Positions 45,236 through 56,170 of a stretch of DNA of 64,000 nucleotides are shown here, in pieces (the first letter of the stretch is position 1; each line of letters opens with the position of its first letter). The stretch is from Angomonas deanei (taxonomy: Eukaryota > Euglenozoa > Kinetoplastea > Trypanosomatida > Trypanosomatidae): positions 682,001-746,000 of the forward strand of contig LR877146.1 in NCBI GenBank assembly GCA_903995115.1, written 5' to 3'. The position numbers were made by a program, and so were the translations under genes. Under the pieces are notes generated by a model that was not told where the DNA came from, did no database searches, and was given only the letters and a program-made list of their open reading frames with translations.

Positions 45236-45802
45236 TTTTTTTATTTTTTTTTTCACGTTCCGGCCGAGACAGCCCCCACAGCCCCCTCCATTCGCCCCCA
45301 AACACCCCGCAACGGCCGGCAAAGGCCATCAGGGGCGCACCGCACGCCGCACAGCCCCGCAGACGCCGTCGCTCGCCACCACCAGGTCACCCCCAGGTGG
45401 CCCCCGGAGGCCCCCAGGCAGCGGGAACCTCCGCCACCGTCACCCCCCAAGGGCCCCCTCTCCGCGCCCCCGGCCCCCCTCAGGGCCTGCACACGGGCCG
45501 TACGGCGTGCGTTTGGGGGTTCGGGGCGGCATAGCGGCCTTTTTTTGGGGGCCGAAGGCCACCTGCTCCCGCAGGGGGTCGGCTGCCGGCGGCCCCCCTG
45601 GCGCCCTCTCTCTTGCCGCGCATAGGCCGGGGGGCATAGGCAAAAGCATAGGCGCCCGGCCATGGGGGCCCCCCTAGGCAAACGCATAGGCCGGCCGCCC
45701 ACCACCCTTGTCTTGCCGCCGCCGAGCTTTTCGTGCTCATCCGTTCAATGTGCACCAAAACACGCATCACTTGCTCTCCGCGCCGCAGCGTAGCGTCCTT
45801 TT

Positions 45803-45896
45803 AACTAAAGCATTATATAGATACAGTTTCTGTACTTTATTGGTATGTGAAACTTCCAAGTCTAACTTGGTAAATTTTAGAGCCGGCCTTCGGGCT
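45803..45896 (+). ncRNA. SL RNA: Spliced-leader RNA gene (complete)
   Basis: Exon 45803-45842, donor GTATG, T-run from 45896. The promoter block has the CACTTG variant. Confidence 0.95.
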
Positions 45897-46459
45897 TTTT
45901 TTTATTTTTTTTTCACGTTCCGGCCGGGATAGCCCCCCAGCACCCCTCCATTCGCCCCCAAACACCCCGCAACGGCCGGCAAAGGCCATCAGGGGCGCAC
46001 CGCACGCCGCACAGCCCCGCAGACGCCGTCGCTCGCCACCACCAGGTCACCCCCAGGTGGCCCCCGGAGGCCCCCAGGCAGCGGGAACCTCCGCCACCGT
46101 CACCCCCCAAGGGCCCCCTCTCCGCGCCCCCGGCCCCCCTCAGGGCCTGCACACGGGCCGTACGGCGTGCGTTTGGGGGTTCGGGGCGGCATAGCGGCCT
46201 TTTTTTGGGGGCCGAAGGCCACCTGCTCCCGCAGGGGGTCGGCTGCCGGCGGCCCCCTGGCGCCCCTCTCTTGCCGCGCTAGGCCGGGGGGCTAGGCAAA
46301 AGCATAGGCGCCCGGCCAGCGGGGGCCCCGCAGGCAAACGCATAGCGCCGGCCGCCCACCACCCTTGTCTTGCCGCCGCCGAGCTTTTCGTGCTCATCCG
46401 TTCAATGTGCACCAAAACACGCATCACTTGCTCTCCGCGCCGCAGCGTAGCGTCCTTTT

Positions 46460-46501
46460 AACTAAAGCATTATATAGATACAGTTTCTGTACTTTATTGG
46501 T
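46460..46501 (+). pseudogene. 5' part of an SL RNA gene, cut by A4
   Basis: Promoter and exon with retained donor GT. The other half is at 52720. Confidence 0.93.
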
Positions 46502-46596
46502 TTTCTCTCAGGTTTTCTCTCAGGTTTTCTCTCAGGTTTTCTCTCAGGTTTTCTCTCAGGTTTTCTCTCAGGTTTTCTCTCAGGTTTTCTCTCAGG
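46501..46596 (+). repeat. 12-bp tandem repeat TTTTCTCTCAGG, 8 copies (A4)
   Basis: Eight perfect units. Confidence 0.96.
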
Positions 46597-47223
46597 TTTC
46601 GCTCGCTACGCTCGCGAAACACATTTAAACATCCGCTACCGCGTCTGTTTAAATACTGGAAGGAACAGCTGACCAGAAACACCGACCAGAGACTAGCCCT
46701 AACGAACAACCGCTCGCCGACTGGTCCTAGCCTTGTGAAACCAGCGCGAGTTCTACCACATAGGAAACGATTGTCAAACTAGCACACAAAAGGAATAACA
46801 CCCAAAAAGTATATTCATTTTGTCCACTGCCCGACCGACCCATCGTGACCACTCGTATTCCGGTAATAACACTTGTAGATTGTGTGTGTGTGATACTACT
46901 GTATAACTTTAATTCGCAGTATCCACACCCCTATTGTTTTTACCACTTAGTATCTATATATAAATATATATTTCGTAGAGGAAAATAGTTTTCCATCTAC
47001 GTGCAAAAACAAACAAAAATAATTAATCAGAGAAAAATAATTACTAAAACAAAAAACAAAAAACAAAAACAAACAAAAAAAGAAAAAAAAATCAAACAAA
47101 AACAAAAACCAATAAAAGCCAACAAAAACCAATAAAAGCCAATAACACTATTTTACACTGTACCCTTATTTTACTATTTTATTTATTATTATTATATTAC
47201 CACTACCGAATACGATCACGATC
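46597..47223 (+). promoter_or_regulatory. A4 leader
   Basis: Both inverted repeats are present. The 10-mer CCAATAAAAR is found about three times (one as CCAACAAAAA). No ORF of note. Confidence 0.7.
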
Positions 47224-50200
47224 ATGTCTGGTAGGGGCACCCGCGGAAGAGGACAGCCGTATCGGCACCACAACAACAGTAATGGCATTGGGCTCAACCC
47301 GAACCAACTGAACCAGCTGTTGGCACTGTTTGTGGAGGCGGTGGCGAACCCGCAGGCGACGCTGCAGCGACTGCAGCCCGCACAGGGAAACAACGCCATC
47401 GTCGCACACCGCGGACGAGGACGTGGTAGCGGTGGAAGAGGAAGAGGGACATCCCAACCAAGCAGAGGAGCCTTCGCCCAGCCACTCCGACTGCTACCAC
47501 CAAAAGAGGAAGACACCACACCACACCAAACAAAAAGACAGAGAAACGAGGTTCCCCCACGGGACCTCGAGAAGGAGGAACACAAACAGTGGAGGCGGCA
47601 GATCCTCCACGAGTGGGACGCCAACGTGAAGGCGGCAGAGATGCTGCGCGACCACGTCGCCCACTGCGTCAAGATCACGGAGAACCACTTTGACTTTCTG
47701 CGCAAGAAGCGGCCGGGGCTGGTGATGGACCGCCCCATCTACGTGTGCGAGCACACCACCGAGAGTCACGACGGGCGACCGTCGTACTGTATGCACCCCG
47801 TCTACCACCGGGACGACATACTCGAGCACGCGCGCAAGCACCACCACGGCAACGCGCGCTACTACTCGGCCAGCCTGGACTACCGCGTCGGCGGCATGGC
47901 CAACGTGCAGCAGAACTGCGTGCTGTCGGCGGTCGTCGCGGTGTACGTGACGATGGGGGTACCGATCGACCCCCTCGCCCAGCGCGCCTTTGCGACGGGG
48001 CGTGCAGTGGATGCACAGCATTACCTAAAGACCACGACCGAATTCACTGGACCCACCATACCGGGTCACGTGCTGGAGGCGTTGGGGAAGCAGTACTGCC
48101 CTTCGCCATCTGTTTATTGTGAGCAGACGGCACTGGAGTGCCCACAGTGCCAGTACGGGCTGCAGAACCAACCCAACAGCAGATCAGTGAGGCAGGCATC
48201 CGTGAGCTTCACGGGGGGCATCCCACCGACCTACGCCTACTCGGATTACTATTGTCCGAACTGCAACGTGCAGGACGAGACACACCACATTGGCCTCACT
48301 CCGGGTCCTGACGGCGGGACCGGTGGCCATCTACACGGAGCTGCACCTGACCGCACCCCCACCAGAGTACCTCGAGATACTGCAAAGTGAGGACACAAGG
48401 CTCTTGCGGCGGTATCGGCTACACGCGATGCTGGTGGCGAAGAGCGCGGCACACCTCATTGTCGTACGGCTCGGCAGCGACGGCTACGTGCAGTACGACG
48501 GCGACGTGTTCGTGGCGTACGGCGGCACCCCCAACCCAAATCACATCCACACCGTCGTTTACACCCGGATGGACGACGTGGAGCCGCGGGAGTGTGACCA
48601 GCCGGTGACCATCCCCAGCAGCCAGGTGGTCTACAGGGAACCGGATGTCCACACGATGCGTCGATTCCAGGGCTTCCCGGAGGGCACGTATTTGCCCAAC
48701 CCTGGACGCGACGGTGGCGCGAACCGCACGACGCCAGAGGTCTCCGAGGAGGAGGTCCTCCGGCTGACCAGCGAGATACAAGGCATCACCGATGAGACGG
48801 AGAAGATGCACCTCCTCCCGGCATTGCCTACAAACACGTGGGTTGACCATGTGCCTGTTGTGCCAACACCTCGTGAACAACACGCAGTCCGCCAAGGAGG
48901 CGCACTACGAGCTGTGGCACACCACCATCGAGGAGGAGGATGTACCCGTCGACGCCCCCGACTCGGTGGAGGAATCCCCCTTCCTCGAGCGGACGTTCAC
49001 GCAGGGCGGGACGGACTCGCTGGAGGACTCCCTCCTCGGGCTCCCCGACGACAATGAGGAGGACCCGGTACTGCCACCCGGGGAGGTGGCGGCGTGCCCG
49101 CGGTGCGGCGGGGACCCACTGCCCATACGGGACATGCTGAACCACGTGTGGCACTACCACCCGGCCATCCTCGCCGAGAACCTCCAGCGCTACCGACACA
49201 CGCAGTGCAAGGCGTGCAACACGATCACGCCGGACACGAGGGAGGCGAAGCAGAGCCACACGTGCGACCCCAAACGGGCCACGTGCGACCGGATCGGGGT
49301 GGAGACCTTTGGCCCATTCTACACGAGCCAGAAGAATGCGGCCATCACACCAAAGGAGCTGCGGTGCCCGTGGTGCCCGCACACGGCGAAGAACTGCCGC
49401 GGGATCAATGTCCACGCCGCCAAGGAGCACCGCGAGAACCTCTACGCCAGGGGGACCACCTGGTGGAGGCGCACTTTATGACGCAGTGCCAGGTGTGCAA
49501 GCGATTCGTGCGCGCCAACGACCAGGAGAAGCGGCGCCACGTGCAGGACAACCACACGCAGGACGGCCGTGTGGCGCTCCGACCACGTCCGATCGAGATC
49601 CCCCAGGGGGACCCACCAGTGGAAGAAGGGGGGGAAACCCACCCCAACGACCCACCACCGGACACTACGATGGAGGAGGATGGATACGTCCCCCTCATCC
49701 CCCAGCCGGAGGAGGACATCACCCCCCCTCCCGGCGACATGTGCTATGGTCACAATGTGGACTATGACTTTCGCACCAACCACTACCACTGCCCCATCTG
49801 CGGCCAGAGGATGTTCCGGAACAATGTGTCGATTACCGGCATCATGCGGCACATCCACACCTTCCACGAAAACGTCAAGGATAAGATGTACGTGGCCGAG
49901 AACCTCAAGCGGTACGGGCTGGACCAGTGCACGGCGTGCCACCAGCTGTTTGAGGCGACCGCCAAGGAGCGGACGTACCACCACCTGCACGCGTGCCCGG
50001 TGAGGCGGCTGGCGGTGACCCTCCCCGAGGACGAGGACGAGGAGGAGGACGGGGTGGACCACACCCCCGACACGTGGCTAGCGTCCAAGCCCATGACGCA
50101 CCGGACGCTGCACAAGCGGGACTGGACGGAGTGGCGCCTCTCCGTGGCCGACGTGCTGATCGGCTACATGGCCAGCGTGCCGGACGAGCGCAAGCAGCGG

Positions 50201-52486
50201 CAGGAGCGGCTGTTCAACCTGGTGCGGTGCAAGCTCCAGGTGGACCGCAAGGGGGCCGGGGATAGTAATGACACCCCACGCCGCCCCCCGAGACCCAAAA
50301 AGGATAACTACATTAAACAAAAAGTGGAGAAGCTCCTGGAGCTGAACGCGGTGCGGCGCGCGGTGGCCGTGCTGGACCGCGAGAACACCCCGCGGGTGTC
50401 GGTGCTTGCCTGCCTCGACGCGATCGACGCGCTGCACCCGCACGAGGACCCGCCGCCGTACCTCCTGCCGAGGGAAGGCGTGGTGACGGTGGAGAAGGAG
50501 GACGTGGCGTTCGTGGTGGCCAAGGTGCTCTCACGGGGCGCCTCGCCCAGCCTCGACGGGTGGACGCGCGAGCTGCTGTACCCGCTGGTGAACGAGGGCG
50601 ACGAGAAGCTGCTGGAGGAGCTGACGGCGGTGGTGAAGGACCTCGTGAACGGGCTGGTGAGCCGGCGCGTGTGGGCGCGGCTGACGGCGGCGGAGGTGCA
50701 CCCCTTCGCGAAGCCGAATGGCGGGATCCGGCCGGTAGCCCCCGAAAATGTCTGGCTCAAGGTGGCCAGTCACGTCATCCTGCGCAAGATCAAGAAGGAC
50801 ATCCCGTCGCTGGTGGGACGCTACCAGTACGGGGTGGGCCGGGACGCGGCGCTGGCGGCCCGCGAGGTGCGCGAGGCGTACGAGCGCCCCGAGAATGACT
50901 GCGTGGCGGCGGTGGACTGCACCAACGCCTACAACAGCATCTACCGGCTGTCCATCCTGAAGGCGGTGGTCCAGGCCGGGGAGGCGATGAAGGTGACGTA
51001 CAACTTTGTGGAGCGGCTGCTGTGGCCGTCGTCCCTGGGGTTGTACGAGGAGGGTCACCGGGTGGCGGAGCTGCAAAGCACGCGGGGCATCCGCCAGGGC
51101 ATGGTGTTGGGTCCCCTGCTGTTCGCCATCACCATCAAGCAGGAGCTGGATGCGTTCATCGCCAGTCATCGGGTGCAGGTGGTCGCCTACCTGGACGACA
51201 TCACGCTGATTGGCGAACACGAGGAGGTGCAACGCGCCCTCCGTGACCTGGAGCCCGCCCTCCAAAGGATCGGGCTCTCGATCAACTGGGACAAGACGCA
51301 CGTCCTGTGGCGGAACGACCACACGGTGGACAGCATCAACATTCTGGGCGTGCAGATTCCCCGGGATCACGGCGTGGACCTCGAGAAGGACACGTTTGAC
51401 AAGATCCAGAAGAGCGACCCGCTGTTGAATCGTCTGACGCAGGGGGACCTGTCGCACCACTCGGCGTTCGTGCTGCTGCGGCAGTCGGCGGCCCCACGCC
51501 TGACGTACATTCTGCGCACGCAACCGCAGAAGAACACGGAGCGCGGCGCGACGTGGTTTGACGAGCGCGTGACATCGGTGTTGCGCCACCTCTCCGGGGT
51601 GGGCACCCTGTCCCCGGCCCAGCAGCTGCTGGTGCAACTGCCGCTGAAGCAGGGCGGCCTGGGACTGCGCTCGCAGGCGCAGCTCTCCGAGTTTGCCTAC
51701 GCCTGCGTGAACGCCAAGTCGGCGATGCGCGCCCGCACCGTCGAGGTCGACGATATGAACCGGACCACCCTACACACTCTCGTCAACTCAGATGAGCTGT
51801 GGCACCGGCTGATGGCGTCGAACGGGACGACGGGCGCGACCCGCCTCTTTGCGGACCCCGCGGCGAAGGTCCGGAATGTGGTCTTTGACCTCGCCCTGAA
51901 AGAACGACTGATGGAGCGCATCCTCAAGGACATGCGCTGCACCCACTGCGACGTGGAGATGACGAACGACCACGTGTACCGGTGCCCGAACACGAACGGG
52001 CGGCCCAAGATCCACCGCCACGACGAGGTCAAGGAGACCGTCGCGGACTGGGCAAAGGAGCTGGGGTTCAAGGTGCGGACGGAGCACTCGGTGGGGGTCG
52101 GCCGGCTGTGCATTGACGTGTGGCTGCAGCACCCCCTCACGCGGAAGCAGTACAACCTGGAGGTCTCCGTGGTGCACCCGGCGCAGGACAAGAAGGACCC
52201 CCTGGTGGACCGTCGACGGACGAAGCTGCGGCACTGGGAGGAGATTGAGCGGCTCACGAACATTGAGGTGAAGCCGTTCATTGTCGGGACCAACGGCGAG
52301 CTCCCGCGCGAGAGCCTCGAGGTGCTGCGCGCGCTATCGAGGGCGTCGGAGAGCCCGTACAAGGCACGGACGGCCTTGTCGGAGGTGCTGAGTCGGCTGA
52401 CGGCGGTGCTGGCGGCCGAGAACGTCCTGCTGTACGCGGCTGCCACGCACAAGTGGGAGCGTGCAGTAGGGGTAAGGTTGGAGTAA
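47224..52486 (+). pseudogene. A4 LINE polyprotein, three frameshifts
   Basis: It opens at 47224 with MSGRGTRGRG. An extra C at 48301-48302 shifts the frame, a second extra C at 48817-48819 shifts it again, and a G-run of five at 49450-49454 (six in A1, A3, A5) brings a third change. From there the frame is open through the fingers, RT and endonuclease to 52486. The stretch 48027-48050 (ACCACGACCGAATTCACTGG) matches A5, not A1-A3, and residues near 48165-48200 differ locally from all others. The linker at about 50258 lacks nine bases relative to A3 (shorter Asp/Glu/Gly patch), in frame. Confidence 0.87.
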
Positions 52487-52719
52487 TGAGTGATGGGTGT
52501 GTGGTGACCCATGCAAGAAAATCACCACGAGAGGGAGAGTTTTAGTGAGTATGCCAACGGTTGACACCTGGTTGGAGAGCCTCACATAACCGGAAATCAC
52601 GGGGATTTACGGTATGCGCAACAGCATTTCTCTTCCACGGACTGGCGCCAAGCGATCATATCAGCGTTACCGCCCTGATCGGCCTTCCGAAACCAAAAAA
52701 AAAAAAAAAAAAAAAAAAA

Positions 52720-52800
52720 TATAGATACAGTTTCTGTACTTTATTGGTATGTGAAACTTCCAAGTCTAACTTGGTAAATTTTAGAGCCGGCCTTCGGGCT
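52720..52800 (+). pseudogene. 3' part of an SL RNA gene, cut by A4
   Basis: Exon nt 14 onward, intron and terminator. It pairs with 46460. Confidence 0.92.
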
Positions 52801-53369
52801 TTTTTTTATTTTTTTTTCACGTTCCGGCCGAGACAGCCCCCACAGCACCCCTCCATTCGCCCCCAAACACCCCGCAAGCGGCCGGCTTAAAGGCCCCCAG
52901 GGGCGCACCGCACGCCGCACAGCCCCGCAGACGCCGTCGCTCGCCACCACCAGGTCACCCCCAGGTGGCCCTCGGGAGGCCCCCGGGCAGCGGGAACCTC
53001 CGCCACCGCCACCCCCCAAGGGCCCCCTCTCCGCGCCCCCAGGCCCCCTCAGGGCCTGCACACGGGCCGTACGGCGTGCGTTTGGGGGTCCGGGGCGGCA
53101 TAGCGGCCTTTTTTGGGGGCCGAAGGCCACCTGCTCCCGCAGGGGGTCGGCTGCCGGCAGGCCCCCGTGGCGCCCTCTCTCTTGCCGCGCTAGGCCGGGG
53201 GCATAGGCAAAAGCATGAGCGCCCGGCCGCTGGGGCCCCCCAGGCAAACGCATGGCGCCGGCCGCCCACCACCCTTGTCTTGCCGCCGCCGAGCTTTTCG
53301 TGCTCATCCGTTCAATGTGCACCAAAACACGCATCACTCGCTCTCCGCGCCGCAGCGTAGCGTCCTTTT

Positions 53370-53463
53370 AACTAAAGCATTATATAGATACAGTTTCTGT
53401 ACTTTATTGGTATGTGAAACTTCCAAGTCTAACTTGGTAAATTTTAGAGCCGGCCTTCGGGCT
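53370..53463 (+). ncRNA. SL RNA: Spliced-leader RNA gene (complete)
   Basis: Exon 53370-53409, donor GTATG, T-run from 53463. Confidence 0.95.
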
Positions 53464-54035
53464 TTTTTTTATTTTTTTTTCACGTTCCGGCCGAGACAGC
53501 CCCACAGCACCCCTCCATTCGCCCCCAAACACCCCGCAACGGCCGGCACGCTTAAGCCCCATCAGGGGCGCACCGCACGCCGCACAGCCCCGCAGACGCC
53601 GTCGCTCGCCACCACCAGGTCACCCCCAGGTGGCCCTCGGAGGCCCCCAGGCAGCGGGAACCTCCGCCACCGTCCACCCCCAAGGGCCCCCTCTCCGCGC
53701 CCCCCGGCCCCCCTCAGGGCCTGCACACGGGCCGTACGGCGTGCGTTTGGGGGTCCGGGGCGGCATAGCGGCCCTTTTTTGGGGGCCGAAGGCCACCGTG
53801 CTCCCGCAGGGGGTCGGCTGCCGGCAGGCCCCCGTGGCGCCCTCTCTTGCCGCGCTAGGCCGGGGGCATGAGCAAAAGCATATGGCGCCCGGCCATGGGG
53901 GCCCCCCTAGGCAAACGCATAGGCCGGCCGCCCACCACCCTTGTCTTGCCGCCGCCGAGCTTTTCGTGCTCATCCGTTCAATGTGCACCAAAACACGCAT
54001 CACTCGCTCTCCGCGCCGCAGCGTAGCGTCCTTTT

Positions 54036-54129
54036 AACTAAAGCATTATATAGATACAGTTTCTGTACTTTATTGGTATGTGAAACTTCCAAGTCTAACT
54101 TGGTAAATTTTAGAGCCGGCCTTCGGGCT
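54036..54129 (+). ncRNA. SL RNA: Spliced-leader RNA gene (complete)
   Basis: Exon 54036-54075, donor GTATG. The first T-run after the tetraloop stem is slightly shorter than in most units but still at least seven T's. Confidence 0.95.
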
Positions 54130-54692
54130 TTTTTTATTTTTTTTTCACGTTCCGGCCGAGACAGCCCCACAGCACCCCTCCATTCGCCCCCAAACACCCC
54201 GCAAGCGCACGCTTAAGCCCCACAGGGGCGCACCGCACGCCGCACAGCCCCGCAGACGCCGTCGCTCGCCACCACCAGGTCACCCCCGGGTGACCCTCGG
54301 AGGGCCCCGGGCAGCGGGAACCTCCGCCACCGCCACCCCCCAAGGGCCCCCTCTCCGCGCCCCCAGCCCCCCTCAGGGCCTGCACACGGGCCGTACGGCG
54401 TGCGTTTGGGGGTCCGGGGCGGCATAGCGGCCTTTTTTGGGGGCCGAAGGCCACGTGCTCCCGCAGGGGGTCGGCTGCCGGCAGGCCCCCTGGCGCCCTC
54501 TCTTGCCGCGCCTGGGCCGGGGGGCTAGGCAAAAGCATGGGCGCCCGGCCAGTGGGGCCCCGCAGGCAAACGCATGCAGGCCGGCCGCCCACCACCCTTG
54601 TCTTGCCGCCGCCGAGCTTTTCGTGCTCATCCGTTCAATGTGCACCAAAACACGCATCACTCGCTCTCCGCGCCGCAGCGTAGCGTCCTTTT

Positions 54693-54786
54693 AACTAAAG
54701 CATTATATAGATACAGTTTCTGTACTTTATTGGTATGTGAAACTTCCAAGTCTAACTTGGTAAATTTTAGAGCCGGCCTTCGGGCT
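54693..54786 (+). ncRNA. SL RNA: Spliced-leader RNA gene (complete)
   Basis: Exon 54693-54732, donor GTATG, T-run from 54786. Confidence 0.95.
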
Positions 54787-55352
54787 TTTTTTTTATTTTT
54801 TTTCACGTTCCGGCCGAGACAGCCCCACAGCACCCCTCCATTCGCCCCCAAACACCCCGCAAGCGCACGCTTAAGCCCCCAGGGGCGCACCGCACGCCGC
54901 ACAGCCCCGCAGACGCCGTCGCTCGCCACCACCAGGTCACCCCCGGGTGACCCTCGGAGGCCCCCGGGCAGCGGGAACCTCCGCCACCGCCACCCCCCAA
55001 GGGCCCCCTCTCCGCGCCCCCCAGACCCCCTCAGGGCCTGCACACGGGCCGTACGGCGTGCGTTTGGGGGTTCCGGGGCGGCATAGCGGCCTTTTTTGGG
55101 GGCCGAAGGCCACCGTGCTCCCGCAGGGGGTCGGCTGCCGGCAGGCCCCCTGGCGCCCTCTCTCTTGCCGCGCATGGGCCGGGGGCGCAGGCAAAGCAGC
55201 AGGCGCCCGGCCGCGGGGGCCCCGCAGGCAAACGCATAGGCCGGCCGCCCACCACCCTTGTCTTGCCGCCGCCGAGCTTTTCGTGCTCATCCGTTCAATG
55301 TGCACCAAAACACGCATCACTCGCTCTCCGCGCCGCAGCGTAGCGTCCTTTT

Positions 55353-55394
55353 AACTAAAGCATTATATAGATACAGTTTCTGTACTTTATTGGT
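55353..55394 (+). pseudogene. 5' part of an SL RNA gene, cut by A5
   Basis: Promoter and exon with retained donor GT. The other half is at 61662. Confidence 0.93.
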
Positions 55395-55537
55395 TTTCTC
55401 TCAGGTTTTCTCTCAGGTTTTCTCTCAGGTTTTCTCTCAGGTTTTCTCTCAGGTTTTCTCTCAGGTTTTCTCTCAGGTTTTCTCTCAGGTTTTCTCTCAG
55501 GTTTTCTCTCAGGTTTTCTCTCAGGTTTTCTCTCAGG
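55394..55537 (+). repeat. 12-bp tandem repeat TTTTCTCTCAGG, 12 copies (A5)
   Basis: Twelve perfect units. Confidence 0.96.
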
Positions 55538-56170
55538 TTTCGCTCGCTACGCTCGCGAAACACATTTAAACATCCGCTACCGCGTCTGTTTAAATACTGG
55601 AAGGAACAGCTGACCAGAAACACCGTCCAGAGACTAGCCCTAACGAACAACCGCTCGCCGACTGGTCCTAGCCTTGTGAAACCAGCGCGAGTTCTACCAC
55701 ATAGGAAACGATTGTCAAACTAGCACACACAAAGAGGATAACACCCAAAGTATATTCATTTGTCCACTGCCCGACCGACCCATCGTGACCACTCGTATTC
55801 CGGTAATAACACTTGTAGATTGTGTGTGTGTGATACTACTGTATAACTTTAATTCGCAGTATCCACACCCCTATTGTTTTACCACTTAGTATCTATATAA
55901 ATATATATTTCGTAGAGGAAAATAGTTTTCCATCTACGTGCAAAAACAAACACAAATAATTAATCAGAGAAAAATAATTACTAAAAACAAAAAACAAAAC
56001 AAACAAAAAACAAAAAAAAAAAAAAATCAAACAAAAACAAAAACCAATAAAAGCCAACAAAAACCAATAAAAGCCAATAAAAGCCAATAAAAGCCAAAAA
56101 CACTATTTTACACTGTACCATTATTTTATTTATTATCATTATATTACCACTACCGAATACGATCACGATC
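55538..56170 (+). promoter_or_regulatory. A5 leader
   Basis: Both inverted repeats are kept. The 10-mer occurs about five times (56043-56095). No coding content. Confidence 0.7.

Larger units (their letters stand above)
45155..46499 (+). repeat. SL RNA gene repeat block between A3 and A4 (two units)
   Basis: One 5'-cut gene, one complete gene (45803) and the 5' half at 46460; unit length 657 bp. Both spacers (45236-45802 and 45897-46459) carry a distinct variant, AACGGCCGGCAAAGGCCATC at 45311-45330 and 45971-45990, where other blocks have AAGCGCACGCTTAAGCCCCC. Noncoding otherwise. Confidence 0.92.
46502..52719 (+). mobile_element. A4: full-length SL-specific RLE LINE, ORF broken
   Basis: A 6.2-kb element with eight 12-mers and 25 A's (52695-52719). 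Target duplication 46473-46501 and 52720-52748. Three frameshifts in the ORF. Confidence 0.93.
52720..55392 (+). repeat. SL RNA gene repeat block between A4 and A5 (four units)
   Basis: One 5'-cut gene, three complete genes (53370, 54036, 54693) and the 5' half at 55353. Unit lengths are 666, 657 and 660 bp. Spacers are 52801-53369, 53464-54035, 54130-54692 and 54787-55352. The first two are mosaics of the two spacer variants (near 52874-52899 and 53537-53564); the last two are of the AAGCGCACGCTTAAG type. No other gene is seen. Confidence 0.92.
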
